Positions 53,690-62,328 of a DNA stretch of 64,000 bases are shown here, one piece after another. Numbering within the stretch: the stretch's first letter is position 1; each line of letters opens with the position of its first letter. The position numbers and the translations under genes were made by a program. The notes below the pieces were generated by a model. It had not been told where the DNA came from. It worked only from the letters and a program-made list of their open reading frames with translations, and did no database searches. The DNA comes from Kaistia terrae (GTDB taxonomy: Bacteria; Pseudomonadota; Alphaproteobacteria; Rhizobiales; Kaistiaceae), in NCBI RefSeq assembly GCF_026344005.1, contig NZ_JAPKNH010000005.1:1-64000 (forward strand), written 5' to 3'.

Positions 53690-54910
53690 CTATCGTGCGG
53701 CGATCCTTGCGTGCTTGACGATGACGCTCTCGATCGCGTCCGGGTGCAGGATCGTATCGATCGCCAGTTGCGCCGCGCCGAGGATGCCGGCGCTGCCGTC
53801 CGACTTGGCCCGGACGATGCGCAATTCGCGGGTGGCGAGCGGCAGGGAGCGTTCGAGCACGAGCTGGCGTACCCCGGCAAGAAGATGGTCCTCGACCCCG
53901 GAGAGCGTTCCGCCGATGACGATCAGGCTCGGATTGAGGACACTGACGACGTCGGCCGTCACCTCGCCCAGCACGCGCCCGGCCTCGCGAACGCAGCGGA
54001 TTGCTTCGGGCTGATTGTCCTGCACCAGGGCCACTATATCGCGCGCGTTCTGCGCTTCAAAACCCTTGGCGCGAAGATCGCGCGCCAGCGCCCAGCCGGC
54101 GGCGCGCGCCTCGACGCAGCCAAGTTTGCCGCAGCGGCAGAGCGGCGGATTATCCGAATTCAGCTGGATGTGGCCGATGTCGCCGGCGGCGCCCTGCGCA
54201 CCGCGATAAAGCCTGCCATCGGCAATGATGCCGCTGCCGATGCCCGTACCGGCCTTGATGTAGAGCAGTTGCTCGACATCCGGCCAGAAGCGGCGCGATT
54301 CCGACAGCGTCATCAGGTTCACGTCGTTCTCGACGATGACGGGAGCGCCGAGTTCCGTGCCGAGCCAGGAGCGGATGTCGAAATTGTCCCATCCAGTCAG
54401 GATCGACGGGCCGAAGACGCGGCCCGCCTTGAAATCGACGGGAGCGGGCAGGCAGAGGCCTGCGCCGAGCAGATCCTCGGGCGGTCTCCCGATGCGTTCG
54501 AGCAGGGCTCGAAACTGACTGGCGACCCGCTCCAGGACAGGCAGCGGTCCACCGCGCAGGTCGATGGTGCAAGTCGATTCCGCCAGGATCGACGGTTCGA
54601 GCGAGGTGACGGCAGTGCGCAGGATGCTTTCGCCGATATCGGCGGCAAGGATGACGCCGAAGCCCGTGTTGAGCTGGAGCATCTTCGTCGGGCGACCGCC
54701 GCTCGGCAAAGTCTTGGCCGCTTCGTCGACGAGCCCGAGTGCAATCAGGGCGTTGAGGCGCTGGGTGACGGTGGTACGCGACAGGCCGGTCCGGTCGATC
54801 AACTCGGAACGCGACTGGGCGCGGCCTGTAGCGATCAGGGACAGGAGCGATCCGGCGCTGGCCGCCGCCCCGATATCGGGCTTGTCCAGATGGTCCTGCG
54901 CGATTTCCAT
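53690..54910 (-). CDS. ROK-family transcriptional regulator
   Basis: 406 residues from the ATG at 54910. N-terminal winged helix SRSELIDRTGLSRTTVTQRL followed by the ROK domain: DIGESILRTAV, LCLPAPVDFKAGRVFG, VENDVNLMTLSE, YIKAGTGIGSGIIADGRLY and the zinc signature CRCGKLGCVEA. The DNA-binding part means it is a repressor (NagC/XylR type) rather than a sugar kinase. It closes the ribulokinase/CUT2 operon and probably controls it. Confidence 0.9.
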   Translation of the reverse strand: MEIAQDHLDKPDIGAAASAGSLLSLIATGRAQSRSELIDRTGLSRTTVTQRLNALIALGLVDEAAKTLPSGGRPTKMLQLNTGFGVILAADIGESILRTAVTSLEPSILAESTCTIDLRGGPLPVLERVASQFRALLERIGRPPEDLLGAGLCLPAPVDFKAGRVFGPSILTGWDNFDIRSWLGTELGAPVIVENDVNLMTLSESRRFWPDVEQLLYIKAGTGIGSGIIADGRLYRGAQGAAGDIGHIQLNSDNPPLCRCGKLGCVEARAAGWALARDLRAKGFEAQNARDIVALVQDNQPEAIRCVREAGRVLGEVTADVVSVLNPSLIVIGGTLSGVEDHLLAGVRQLVLERSLPLATRELRIVRAKSDGSAGILGAAQLAIDTILHPDAIESVIVKHARIAAR

Positions 54911-54997
54911 GCTTTCCCTTCGTGAGCCGATCTCTCGACCCCGGCGCGCACCGCTCGATCCAGCCTGCGCACCGGGACAAGGCAACCGAAACTTCGG

Positions 54998-55765
54998 CTA
55001 CCAGAGAGTGTAGCCGCCGTCGACGACGAACACCGATCCTGTCACGAAAGACGACGCCTCGCTCGCCAGCAGCAGCGCGATCGGCGCGATCTCTTCCGGC
55101 GTCGCGTAACGCTGCATCGGCACCTCGTCGCGCCAGTAGTGCCGGTAGTCCTCATATTCGGTGCTGGCGATCTCGGTCTTCACATAGCCCGGCGCGATCG
55201 CGTTGACGCGCACGCCCGACTGCGCCCATTCGGCCGCCAGCGACTTGGTCAGATGATGCACCGCGGCTTTGGAGATGCCGTAGGGCGAATGCCATTGCGG
55301 ACGGTTGATGATCAGGCCCGAGATCGAGCCGATATTGATGATCGAGCCGGAGCCGCGCTTGACCATTTGGTTGCCGACGACCTGGCTCGCCTTCCAGACC
55401 GCGTCAAGATTGATCGAGAACAGGCGCTGCCATTCCTCGTCGCTAAGCGTCAGCGCATTGGCGTGGAAGCCGATGCCGGCATTGTTGACCAGCACGTCGA
55501 TCGGGCCGAGTTCCTTGGCCACCGTCTCGACCATGGCCTCGAGGTCGTCGCGGTTGGCGACGTCGGTTTTCACCGCGATGGCCGGCACGCCGAGCTTCGT
55601 CAGTTCGGTCAGCGTCTCCTCGCTCTTGGCCTCGTCGCGGGCCGCTATGACGATCGACGAGCCGGCCTCGGCGAGGCCGACGGCGATCGCCTTGCCGATG
55701 CCGCGATTGCCGCCGGTGACGACGGAGACTTTGCCCCGCATCGAGAACTTGTCCAGGATCGACAT
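54998..55765 (-). CDS. SDR-family polyol/sugar dehydrogenase
   Basis: 255 residues. Cofactor loop TGGNRGIG, NNAGIGFHANAL, catalytic IGSISG with Ser and YGISKAAV with Tyr/Lys, and a C-terminal VVDGGYTLW. Placed between the ABC ATPase and the ROK regulator in an operon with a ribulokinase, it may oxidise a pentitol (for example ribitol or arabitol) to the ketopentose that the kinase then phosphorylates. That substrate assignment is from context. Confidence 0.87.
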   Translation of the reverse strand: MSILDKFSMRGKVSVVTGGNRGIGKAIAVGLAEAGSSIVIAARDEAKSEETLTELTKLGVPAIAVKTDVANRDDLEAMVETVAKELGPIDVLVNNAGIGFHANALTLSDEEWQRLFSINLDAVWKASQVVGNQMVKRGSGSIINIGSISGLIINRPQWHSPYGISKAAVHHLTKSLAAEWAQSGVRVNAIAPGYVKTEIASTEYEDYRHYWRDEVPMQRYATPEEIAPIALLLASEASSFVTGSVFVVDGGYTLW

Positions 55766-55789
55766 GGGTATGACTCTCTCTTCGGTGAA

Positions 55790-56617
55790 CTAGTGGCTGG
55801 CCGACGGAAGCGGCGGCTGGGTTGCGATCAGGCTCGACTGGACGGCATCGGCGGGCAGTGCGCCGGTCATGACGGCGACGACGTCGCTCATCGAGGTCGT
55901 CTTCGGGCTGACGACAACGGCGCGGCGGCCGAGCCGGTGGATATGGATGCGATCGGCGATCTGGAAGACGTCCGGCATCGAGTGGCTGATCAGGACGACG
56001 GAGAGGCCCTGGTCGCGCACGCGGGTGATCAGGTTCAGCACCTGGTTGGTTTCGCGCACGCCGAGCGCGGCCGTCGGTTCATCGAGGATGACGACGCGCT
56101 TGCCCCAGGCCGCAGCCCGGGCCACGGCGACCGCCTGGCGCTGGCCGCCCGAGAGCGTCTCGACCTTCTGGTTGATCGACTGGATGCGGATGCCGAGGTT
56201 TTTCATGTGGTCGGCCGCCTGCTGGCGCATGCGCGACTTGTCGAGCTGGCGGAAGATCTGCCCGCGCAGGCCGGGCTTGCGCAGCTCGCGGCCGAGGAAC
56301 AGGTTCTGCGCGATGTTGAGCTGGGTTGCGACGGCCAGCTCCTGGTAGACGGTCTCGATCCCCGCGAGGCGTGCGCTGAGTGGGTTCTTGAAGTGGACCT
56401 CGGCGCCGTCGACGAACACCGTGCCGGAATCGGGGATCGTCGCTCCGGTCAGCACCTTGATCAGGCTCGATTTTCCGGCGCCATTGTCGCCAACGACGGC
56501 GAGGATCTCGCCTTTCGCCAGTTCGAAATCGGCGCCGTCGAGGGCGACGACATGGCCATAGCGCTTGGTGAGGCCCGTGGCCTGCATGGCGAGCGGGGTG
56601 GTCGGTTGGGTGTTCAT
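55790..56617 (-). CDS. Single-domain CUT2 sugar ABC transporter ATPase (FrcA-like)
   Basis: 275 residues from the ATG at 56617, overlapping the permease stop by four bases. Walker A GDNGAGKSS, signature LSGGQRQA, Walker B VVILDEPTAALGV, switch His in LISHSMP. Like the 7.0 kb paralogue it has one nucleotide-binding domain, so it should form a homodimer. Transport partner of the permease and binding protein of this operon. Confidence 0.9.
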   Translation of the reverse strand: MNTQPTTPLAMQATGLTKRYGHVVALDGADFELAKGEILAVVGDNGAGKSSLIKVLTGATIPDSGTVFVDGAEVHFKNPLSARLAGIETVYQELAVATQLNIAQNLFLGRELRKPGLRGQIFRQLDKSRMRQQAADHMKNLGIRIQSINQKVETLSGGQRQAVAVARAAAWGKRVVILDEPTAALGVRETNQVLNLITRVRDQGLSVVLISHSMPDVFQIADRIHIHRLGRRAVVVSPKTTSMSDVVAVMTGALPADAVQSSLIATQPPLPSASH

Positions 56618-57663
56618 GCGCGCTGTCCCCGGCCCAGATACTGGTCGGCGCCGACGGCGAGGATGACGAGGAAGCCGGTGGCGATCTGCTGGTAGAGCGA
56701 GTCGATGCCGGCCTGCGTCAGTCCGTTCTTCAGCACGACGACGATGAGGGCGCCGATGAAGGTTCCGGCCACGCCGCCGCGTCCGCCGAACAGACTGGTG
56801 CCGCCGATGACTACGGCCGTGATGCTGTCGAGATTGGCGATCTGGTAGCCGCTTGGGTCGGCAATCGGCGTCCGGCCGAGCGCCTGCCAGCCGGCGAAGG
56901 CGTAGAAGACGCCGGCCAGCGCATAGACGCTGAAGATGACGCCGTTGACGTTGACGCCGTTGAGACGGGCGGCGGCAGGCGAATTGCCGATCGCATAGAC
57001 GCGGACGCCCCAGGCGGTCTGGTTCAGCGCATAGGCGAGGACCAGCGTCAGCGCGATCCACAGCATGCTGCCATACGTGATGGTGACCAGACCGAAGGAC
57101 GGGCCTTCGCCGAGAATGGTCATGAAATCGGAGTTGATCGGGTAGCTGCGCGACTGGGTGTAGAGCCGAGCGGCGGCCGTCAGGATCGTGAACAGGCCGA
57201 GCGTCGCGATAAAGGGCGGAAGGCGGAAGCGTGTGATGATCAGGCCGTTGATCGAGGCCGCGACGATGCAGACGGCGAGGCCGACCAGCATGCCGAGCAT
57301 CGGATCGCCATTGGCAGCGATACTGCCCGCGACCACCATGCCCAGCACCATGATGGCGCCATTGGCGAGGTCGATGCCGGAAACGAGGATGATCAGCGTC
57401 TGCCCCAGCGCCAGCGTGCCGACGACGACGGATTGCTGGAAGATGAGCGAAAGATTGCCCGCGTTCAGGAAGGTCGAGGTGGTGACCGAGAAGACGATGA
57501 GGATCAGGATCAGCGCCACCAGCGGTCCGGTGACCGGATAGGCGAACAGTCCCGTGGCGGCGCGGCGCAATCCGGCGAAGAGACCGGCAGGGGGTGACCC
57601 TGCCGGCTCCGCGTCGATCTTTGCCTGCCCGGTATCGGTGCGAACCCGGTCAGACGTTTGCAT
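56614..57663 (-). CDS. CUT2 sugar ABC transporter permease (RbsC family)
   Basis: 349 residues from the ATG at 57663. Multi-helix BPD_transp_2 permease with LGQTLIILVSGIDLANGAIM, PPFIATLGLFTILTA, YAIGNSPAAARLNGVNV and the ATPase-contact loop VIGGTSLFGGRGGVAG. An additional N-terminal cytoplasmic stretch of about 40 residues. Part of the CUT2 system between the binding protein and the ATPase. Confidence 0.9.
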   Translation of the reverse strand: MQTSDRVRTDTGQAKIDAEPAGSPPAGLFAGLRRAATGLFAYPVTGPLVALILILIVFSVTTSTFLNAGNLSLIFQQSVVVGTLALGQTLIILVSGIDLANGAIMVLGMVVAGSIAANGDPMLGMLVGLAVCIVAASINGLIITRFRLPPFIATLGLFTILTAAARLYTQSRSYPINSDFMTILGEGPSFGLVTITYGSMLWIALTLVLAYALNQTAWGVRVYAIGNSPAAARLNGVNVNGVIFSVYALAGVFYAFAGWQALGRTPIADPSGYQIANLDSITAVVIGGTSLFGGRGGVAGTFIGALIVVVLKNGLTQAGIDSLYQQIATGFLVILAVGADQYLGRGQRA

Positions 57664-57665
57664 CT

Positions 57666-58664
57666 CTACTCTCCCCAGCAGTTTTCCAGGCCCCACTTGG
57701 AGTCCTTGGATTCGATACCGTCCACCGGATTGTCGGTGATCAGGATCGTGCCTGAATTGTTGATGCCGCTCGGCTTCGCGCCGCCATTGACAGCGGTGAC
57801 GATCGCCTCGACGGCGAGGGTGCCCATATTGGTCGGGAACTGCATAACGGTCGCGCCGATCGTGCCGTCGGCGACGCTGCGAACACCCGAGCAACTGCCG
57901 TCGATCGAGGTCAGCGCGATATCCTTCTTCGCCCGCTTGATGGCGAGGAAGGCGCCCTGCGCCGCCGGCTCGTTGATCGTGTAGACGGCGTTGATGTCGG
58001 GATGGGCCGAGAGCAGGTTTTCCATCGACGACTGACCGGTCTCGACATTGGCCTGCGTCAGCGCGGTGCCGGCGATCTCCGGAGCGCCCTCGGCGATGCC
58101 GAAGCCGTTCAGGAAGCCGTCATGACGCGCCTTGGCGGTCTTGTCGGAGAGATCGTAGTCGAGCATGGCGATGCGGGCCGGCGTGCTGCCGAGCCGGGCC
58201 TTCGCCCATTTGCCGATCAGTTCGCCGGCGGCGAGATTGTCGGTCTCATAGGAGGCGTCGGCGGCGGTGGCGGGCTCCAGCGAGGTGTTGGTCGTCACGA
58301 CGATGATGCCGGCGTCGCGGGCCTTCTGCACGATCTTGACCAGCGCCGAGGCGTTGGCGGGATCGAGCACGATGCCCTTCACGCCGCGGTTGATCATGTT
58401 CTCGATCGCGGCGACCTGGGTCGCGGAATCGCCGGCGACGCTCGATTCCGCCGTCATGGTCTCGAGGCCATGCTTCTTGGCCGCGTCGACGCCTGCCTGC
58501 TGCAGCTTGGCGAAGAACGGGTTCGCCAGTTGCTGTTCAACGATGCCGATCAGGAACGTCTTGTCTTGCGCATGTGCGCCTGCCGACAGCGCCATCGTGG
58601 CGGTCAGCGCGAGCGTTGCGGGCATGGCCATGGACCGTAGGGTCCGGCTGGTAATCTTCAACAT
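57666..58664 (-). CDS. CUT2 sugar-binding protein
   Basis: 332 residues from the ATG at 58664. Signal peptide (ATLALTATMALSAGAHA|QDK). Peripla_BP_4 features: FLIGIVEQQLANPFFAKLQ, MINRGVKGIVLDPANASALV, VVTTNTSLEP, AVYTINEPAAQGAFLAI and LTSIDGSCSGVRSV. The context with a ribulokinase suggests a pentose or pentitol ligand. Confidence 0.9.
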   Translation of the reverse strand: MLKITSRTLRSMAMPATLALTATMALSAGAHAQDKTFLIGIVEQQLANPFFAKLQQAGVDAAKKHGLETMTAESSVAGDSATQVAAIENMINRGVKGIVLDPANASALVKIVQKARDAGIIVVTTNTSLEPATAADASYETDNLAAGELIGKWAKARLGSTPARIAMLDYDLSDKTAKARHDGFLNGFGIAEGAPEIAGTALTQANVETGQSSMENLLSAHPDINAVYTINEPAAQGAFLAIKRAKKDIALTSIDGSCSGVRSVADGTIGATVMQFPTNMGTLAVEAIVTAVNGGAKPSGINNSGTILITDNPVDGIESKDSKWGLENCWGE

Positions 58665-58700
58665 AGTCCTGGTCTCCTCCACCGGGTTTATTGTCGATTG

Positions 58701-60344
58701 TTACGGATGTGCCTGGTCAACCTCCCGCTCCGGGCTTGCGGGGTGGCTCGCATATCGCGGCGGTTCCGACGAGCCGTTCGGAAAGCCGCCCGCCGACCCG
58801 AGCGCGCGCATCGACCGGCGAAGCTGGTCGTCGGCGGCGAGCTGGCGGTATTGCTGATAGAGGGCCGCATAGGTCTCGACCGCGGCTGGATCCGGCCGGA
58901 AGCGGTCGAACCGGCGGGCGCCGAAACGCGTCGCCCCGGTAGCGAAATCGGTGACGACCCCGGCTGCGACCGCGCCATGGATGGCGGCGCCGACGGCGGT
59001 CGGGTTGGCGATGTCGGGAACCTCGATCTCGCGTCCGAGCACATCCGCCATGATCTGCAGCAGCAGCGGATTGCGCCGCGACAGGCCGCTGGTCAGGATC
59101 ACCCGGTCGATCGGCAGATCACCGGCTTCGAGATGATCGAAGATCGAGCGGGCGCCGTAGCAGAGTGCTTCGAGCAAAGCGCGGTAGATCTGCGTCGAAC
59201 TGGTCGAGAGATTGAGCCCGATCAGCAGCCCGCTGAGGCTTGAATCGGCGAACGGAACCCGGTTGCCGCTCCACCAGTCGAGCGCCATCAGGCGGCTCTG
59301 GCCGGGGGCGAGCGTCGCGGCGCTATCGCCATAGAGGCGGAAGCTCTCGGCTTCCGTCTCGGCGCGCGGAAAATTGCGGATGTACCAGGCGAGGATATCG
59401 CCGAAACCGGCCTGTCCCGCCTCGTAGCAGGCGAGATCGGGCAGCACTGCGCCATCGGCGACGCCCTCGATACCGGCGGGAAGATCGCGTGCCTTGTCGC
59501 CGAGCAGCAGATAGGCGGCCGAGGTGCCGAGTGCGCCGACCAGCGTGCCGGCGGCGATGCCGTCCACGGCCGGCAGCACGACATGCGAGTCGATGACGGC
59601 AACGGCGACGACCGCGTCGCCGCGAATTCCGGTCCGCTCCTGCCATTCCGGCGCCAGCAGGCCGGCGGCCGTGCCGACCGGCAGCGGCAGCGAGAGGCGT
59701 TCGGCAAGTCCGGCGACGGTATGGCTCGGATAGCCTTCGTTGTTCGAGAACTGCGCCTTGTAAGCTGCGAAGTCGAGGCTGCGCGCCTCGATGCCGGTCA
59801 ATTGCCAGACCAGCCAGTCGCCGGCCTCGATGAAGCGGTCGGCCTGCTTCCAGATCGCGGGCGCCTCGGCTTCGATCTGGGCCGCCTTGGCCAGCATCCA
59901 TTCCCCGGACAGGCGGCCGCCGAAATTCTTGAGGTAGGCGCCACCGCGCGCGTTGAAGATGTCGGCATAAGGCTGCGCCGCCGCATGTTTCCAGAGCTTT
60001 ACAAACGCATGCGGCTCGCTCGGATGCAGGGCGGAAAGCGGTGTGCCGTCGGCGCGGGCGGGCAGCGGCGTGCTGGCGGTGAAGCCGAGGCCTATGCCAG
60101 CGACGTCGAAACCCTTGCCGATTGCCGTCAGCACGGCCTCGGCGGCTTCGATGTAGTCGGCGGCGTCCTGCAGCGCGTAGGCCGGCGGCAGCACCGTGCC
60201 GTCGGGCAGGGCCGACGTCATCACGCCGTGCCGATAGGCGTGGGTGTGGCTCGCTTCCTGCTCGCCGGTCGTCGCATTGATGCGAACGCCGCGCGCCGAC
60301 TCCGTGCCGAAATCCAGACCTAGTAGATAGACGTCAGCCACCAT
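58701..60344 (-). CDS. araB: Ribulokinase (FGGY family)
   Basis: 547 residues from the ATG at 60344. FGGY kinase with the phosphate-1 loop LGLDFGTESARGV, the AraB-type GEWMLAKAAQIEAEAPAIW and FIEAGDWLVWQLTG, GYPSHTVAGLAERL, a central GTSAAYLLLGD and GLSRRNPLLLQIMADVLGRE near the adenosine site. ATP-dependent phosphorylation of a ketopentose such as ribulose at C5. First gene of the operon, behind a good promoter. Ribitol or arabinose routes are both possible; arabinose isomerase and epimerase are not present nearby. Confidence 0.85.
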   Translation of the reverse strand: MVADVYLLGLDFGTESARGVRINATTGEQEASHTHAYRHGVMTSALPDGTVLPPAYALQDAADYIEAAEAVLTAIGKGFDVAGIGLGFTASTPLPARADGTPLSALHPSEPHAFVKLWKHAAAQPYADIFNARGGAYLKNFGGRLSGEWMLAKAAQIEAEAPAIWKQADRFIEAGDWLVWQLTGIEARSLDFAAYKAQFSNNEGYPSHTVAGLAERLSLPLPVGTAAGLLAPEWQERTGIRGDAVVAVAVIDSHVVLPAVDGIAAGTLVGALGTSAAYLLLGDKARDLPAGIEGVADGAVLPDLACYEAGQAGFGDILAWYIRNFPRAETEAESFRLYGDSAATLAPGQSRLMALDWWSGNRVPFADSSLSGLLIGLNLSTSSTQIYRALLEALCYGARSIFDHLEAGDLPIDRVILTSGLSRRNPLLLQIMADVLGREIEVPDIANPTAVGAAIHGAVAAGVVTDFATGATRFGARRFDRFRPDPAAVETYAALYQQYRQLAADDQLRRSMRALGSAGGFPNGSSEPPRYASHPASPEREVDQAHP

Positions 60345-60438
60345 GCACCAAGCTCGTCCTGCGGAGGGCCGAACTGGCCTGTCCTGATCACGCTCCGGAC
60401 GAGGCGAGGGCAAGGGCCCCTCCGTCGCCGGATGGCAA

Positions 60439-60467
60439 ATAAATGTCCGCATTTGGCCTTAAGTCAA
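60439..60467 (-). promoter_or_regulatory. Sigma-70-type promoter for the ribulokinase operon
   Basis: On the minus strand TTGACT (60467-60462) is followed after 17 bases by ATTTAT (60444-60439), about 95 bases upstream of the ribulokinase start. The -35 box is nearly consensus. It lies beside two inverted repeats (60469-60508). Confidence 0.6.
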
Positions 60468-60468
60468 C

Positions 60469-60508
60469 ATACTTATGTATATTTTTGGACGTATATAAAT
60501 CCATACGT
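60469..60508. promoter_or_regulatory. Operator-like inverted repeats at the ribulokinase promoter
   Basis: ATACTTATGTAT (60469-60480, 10 of 12 positions symmetrical) lies directly upstream of the -35 box and ACGTAT (60489-60494) pairs perfectly with ATACGT (60503-60508). Both are AT-rich and candidate sites for the operon's ROK regulator or another activator. Confidence 0.45.
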
Positions 60509-60534
60509 GACGGATAGAGCGGATTCCTCAACGC

Positions 60535-60775
60535 ATGCTACTCGGTGCAATTCTCGTCTCGGCGGGACGGATCGGTCCAGCCGCCGCCGCACAGGGAACG
60601 ATCAAGTCCGATGATCCGAAGACGGATTCGATCACGCTTTCGACGGCAAAACCTCGTCCTTTTGGAAGGCGTCGAGGCCGAAACGCTGAAGGCTGGCGAG
60701 GAGGTCAACGTCGCCTGTTCGACCACGACCGGAAAGATGACAGCCTCAAAGGTTCAGGTCGTCAAAACAGGCTGA
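60535..60775 (+). pseudogene. DUF1344 small exported protein, frameshifted
   Basis: Restoring one base near 60645 and one near 60655 joins a signal-peptide-like start (LLGAILVSAGRIGPAAAAQG) through TIKSDDPKTDSITL and DGKT to LEGVEAETLKAGEEV and GKMTASKVQVVKTG, the full DUF1344 pattern. As written, the frame breaks twice and no complete product is made. The missing bases sit in TC/TTC-like places, which could be sequencing errors or real decay. The family is small, periplasmic and of unknown role. Confidence 0.75.
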
Positions 60776-61015
60776 GCCGCGATGCCCGGGCAGGGACACG
60801 CGTTGTCCGGGCATCAAAACCGGTCTATCGCCTGCCGACGGTTGACCGCGTTCGGAAACTGAACAATCGGAAACGTATGGGCGCCAGAATCTAGCAACCG
60901 CATCGGCGAAACCGATCGCCCCCGTATCGTAGCATCGCGGATACGTGCCGGTTGAGTGTGACGAGTTCACAGAATATGCCCGCAACCCAGGCGTGCGTCC
61001 TATCCCGATGTCCAA
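60776..61015. other. Intergenic region after DUF1344
   Basis: Nothing recognised. Confidence 0.4.
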
Positions 61016-61498
61016 CTAAGAAATGGACAGGATCTCGAGTTCGCGCTGCCCGAGCTGGACAACGTCGCCAACAGCTTTGCCGATCAGGGCGATGGCAACC
61101 GGAGAACTATGCGATATGGAGGCTTGAGACGGGTTAGCCTCGTCCTCGCCGACAATGCGGAAGGTCTGCGTGCGGCCATCGTCACGCTCGAAGGTAACGA
61201 TGTGACCGAAAGCGACCACGTCGCTAGACGTGGGCGACGGCGTAACCCGAGCCGTATGGACGCGCTCGGCATAGTAGCGCATATCTCGCGCAGGAACCGC
61301 CGACTGCCGTCGCCTCTCGTTGACGTCTTCCAGCGCGTTAGCGGCCTCAAGAGCCTGCCGGGCGCGGCCCAATTCATCATGCAGCATCTGGAGGCCAGCC
61401 TCCGTGACCAGGTTGATCCGATCGGAGATCGGGCGAGCCGGCAGAATGGTTTCCGATGCTGCCTCGGCACTTTCTTCCTTGGCGAATGCCACGCTCAA
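61016..61498 (-). CDS. GreA/GreB-family transcription elongation factor
   Basis: 160 residues from a TTG at 61498, chosen because AGGAGA precedes it by nine bases; longer readings to 61537 or 61564 lack such a site. The N-terminal coiled-coil hairpin (LVTEAGLQMLHDELGRARQ, DVNERRRQSAVPARDMRY) is followed by the FKBP-like C-terminal domain (FGHIVTFERDDGRTQTFRIV, ALIGKAVGDVVQL). Rescues RNA polymerase by stimulating transcript cleavage. Whether the acidic tip of the coiled coil is intact (ALEDVNER) decides if it is active; it carries ED, which is compatible. Confidence 0.85.
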   Translation of the reverse strand: MSVAFAKEESAEAASETILPARPISDRINLVTEAGLQMLHDELGRARQALEAANALEDVNERRRQSAVPARDMRYYAERVHTARVTPSPTSSDVVAFGHIVTFERDDGRTQTFRIVGEDEANPSQASISHSSPVAIALIGKAVGDVVQLGQRELEILSIS

Positions 61499-62328
61499 TG
61501 GGTTGGGTCTCCTGTAGAAAACGGTACAGAATCCCATAACCGACAGCCCAAGATAAAGCTGCAACGAATTGACGGCCGTCGCACAATTACGGTCTCCTGG
61601 TACGCCGTCGGTTCAACGACCGACATTTGGCGCATCGCGGACTATTGCGGTATGGCCGGCTCCTGGTCGTTTCGTTCTAATTGCTGAACCTCAGATATCG
61701 GCCCCAATCCGGACGATCGGTGTGGAGCTACATCGCCCGAACCAACTCATGGCAGATCACCACTTTTGCCATCAGTGGATTGCCAAGCCCCACCTTTGGG
61801 CAGGTTACTGGCTCCGCACCAGAAAACGCCCCGCTGCGGCGTCTCTCGCCGCACCCTACTTCCCGAAATTCAAATCTTTTGGCGATATCCACCAGTCCGC
61901 CCTCGCGGGGCCATTCGCATCCGAAGGGGCCAATGTGGTTCTCGGCGCCCCGCGAAAACGATCAATCAAGCCCATGGCAGTGCCGTCGTTTGACCGGCGT
62001 CGCAAATTCGAACCAAAAATCCGGCAAGCTGCCATCGAGTGGGTCCGGATTGCCAAAGCCGCCATAGGCATCCCGATTTTGATCTCTAAAAGATCACATC
62101 CTCGCAACTTACTGTCGATTGCCAAATCAAAGAGCGCGCGATCCCGCTTGCGCAGTTCGCGATCCAAGAAGAAGCCGATAGCCCATGTCCGCCAAGGCTT
62201 GGCCTCGCTTGGCTCCAACCTGCCAACCAGCTGTGAAATACCCATCGTCGCCTCCTGCCGCCAGCTTGGCCAATGAAGGAACTTTTCAGAAGGCATGCGC
62301 GGCTGCGGGGCCGATAGCTAGGACGGTG
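61499..62328. other. Long gap with dispersed-repeat copy C
   Basis: 830 bases. Besides copy C it contains two overlapping open frames (61569-62276 plus; 61856-62296 minus, 146 codons). The minus one has LDRELRKRDRALFDLAIDSK, a plausible helical stretch, but no ribosome site or known family, so I do not call it a gene with confidence. Confidence 0.45.
61683..61775 (+). repeat. Dispersed repeat, copy C (3' half)
   Basis: From CGGCCCCAATCCGGACGATCG through CATCGCCCGAACC to CACCACTTTTGCCATCAG it matches the second half of copy A; about 80-85% by eye, with only a weak trace (GCTGAACC) of the first half. Confidence 0.75.

Noticed and set aside
61856-62296. A 146-codon minus-strand gene in the gap before the MBL-like gene
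   Set aside because: No ribosome site, an opposing open frame of greater length over the same place, and no known family.
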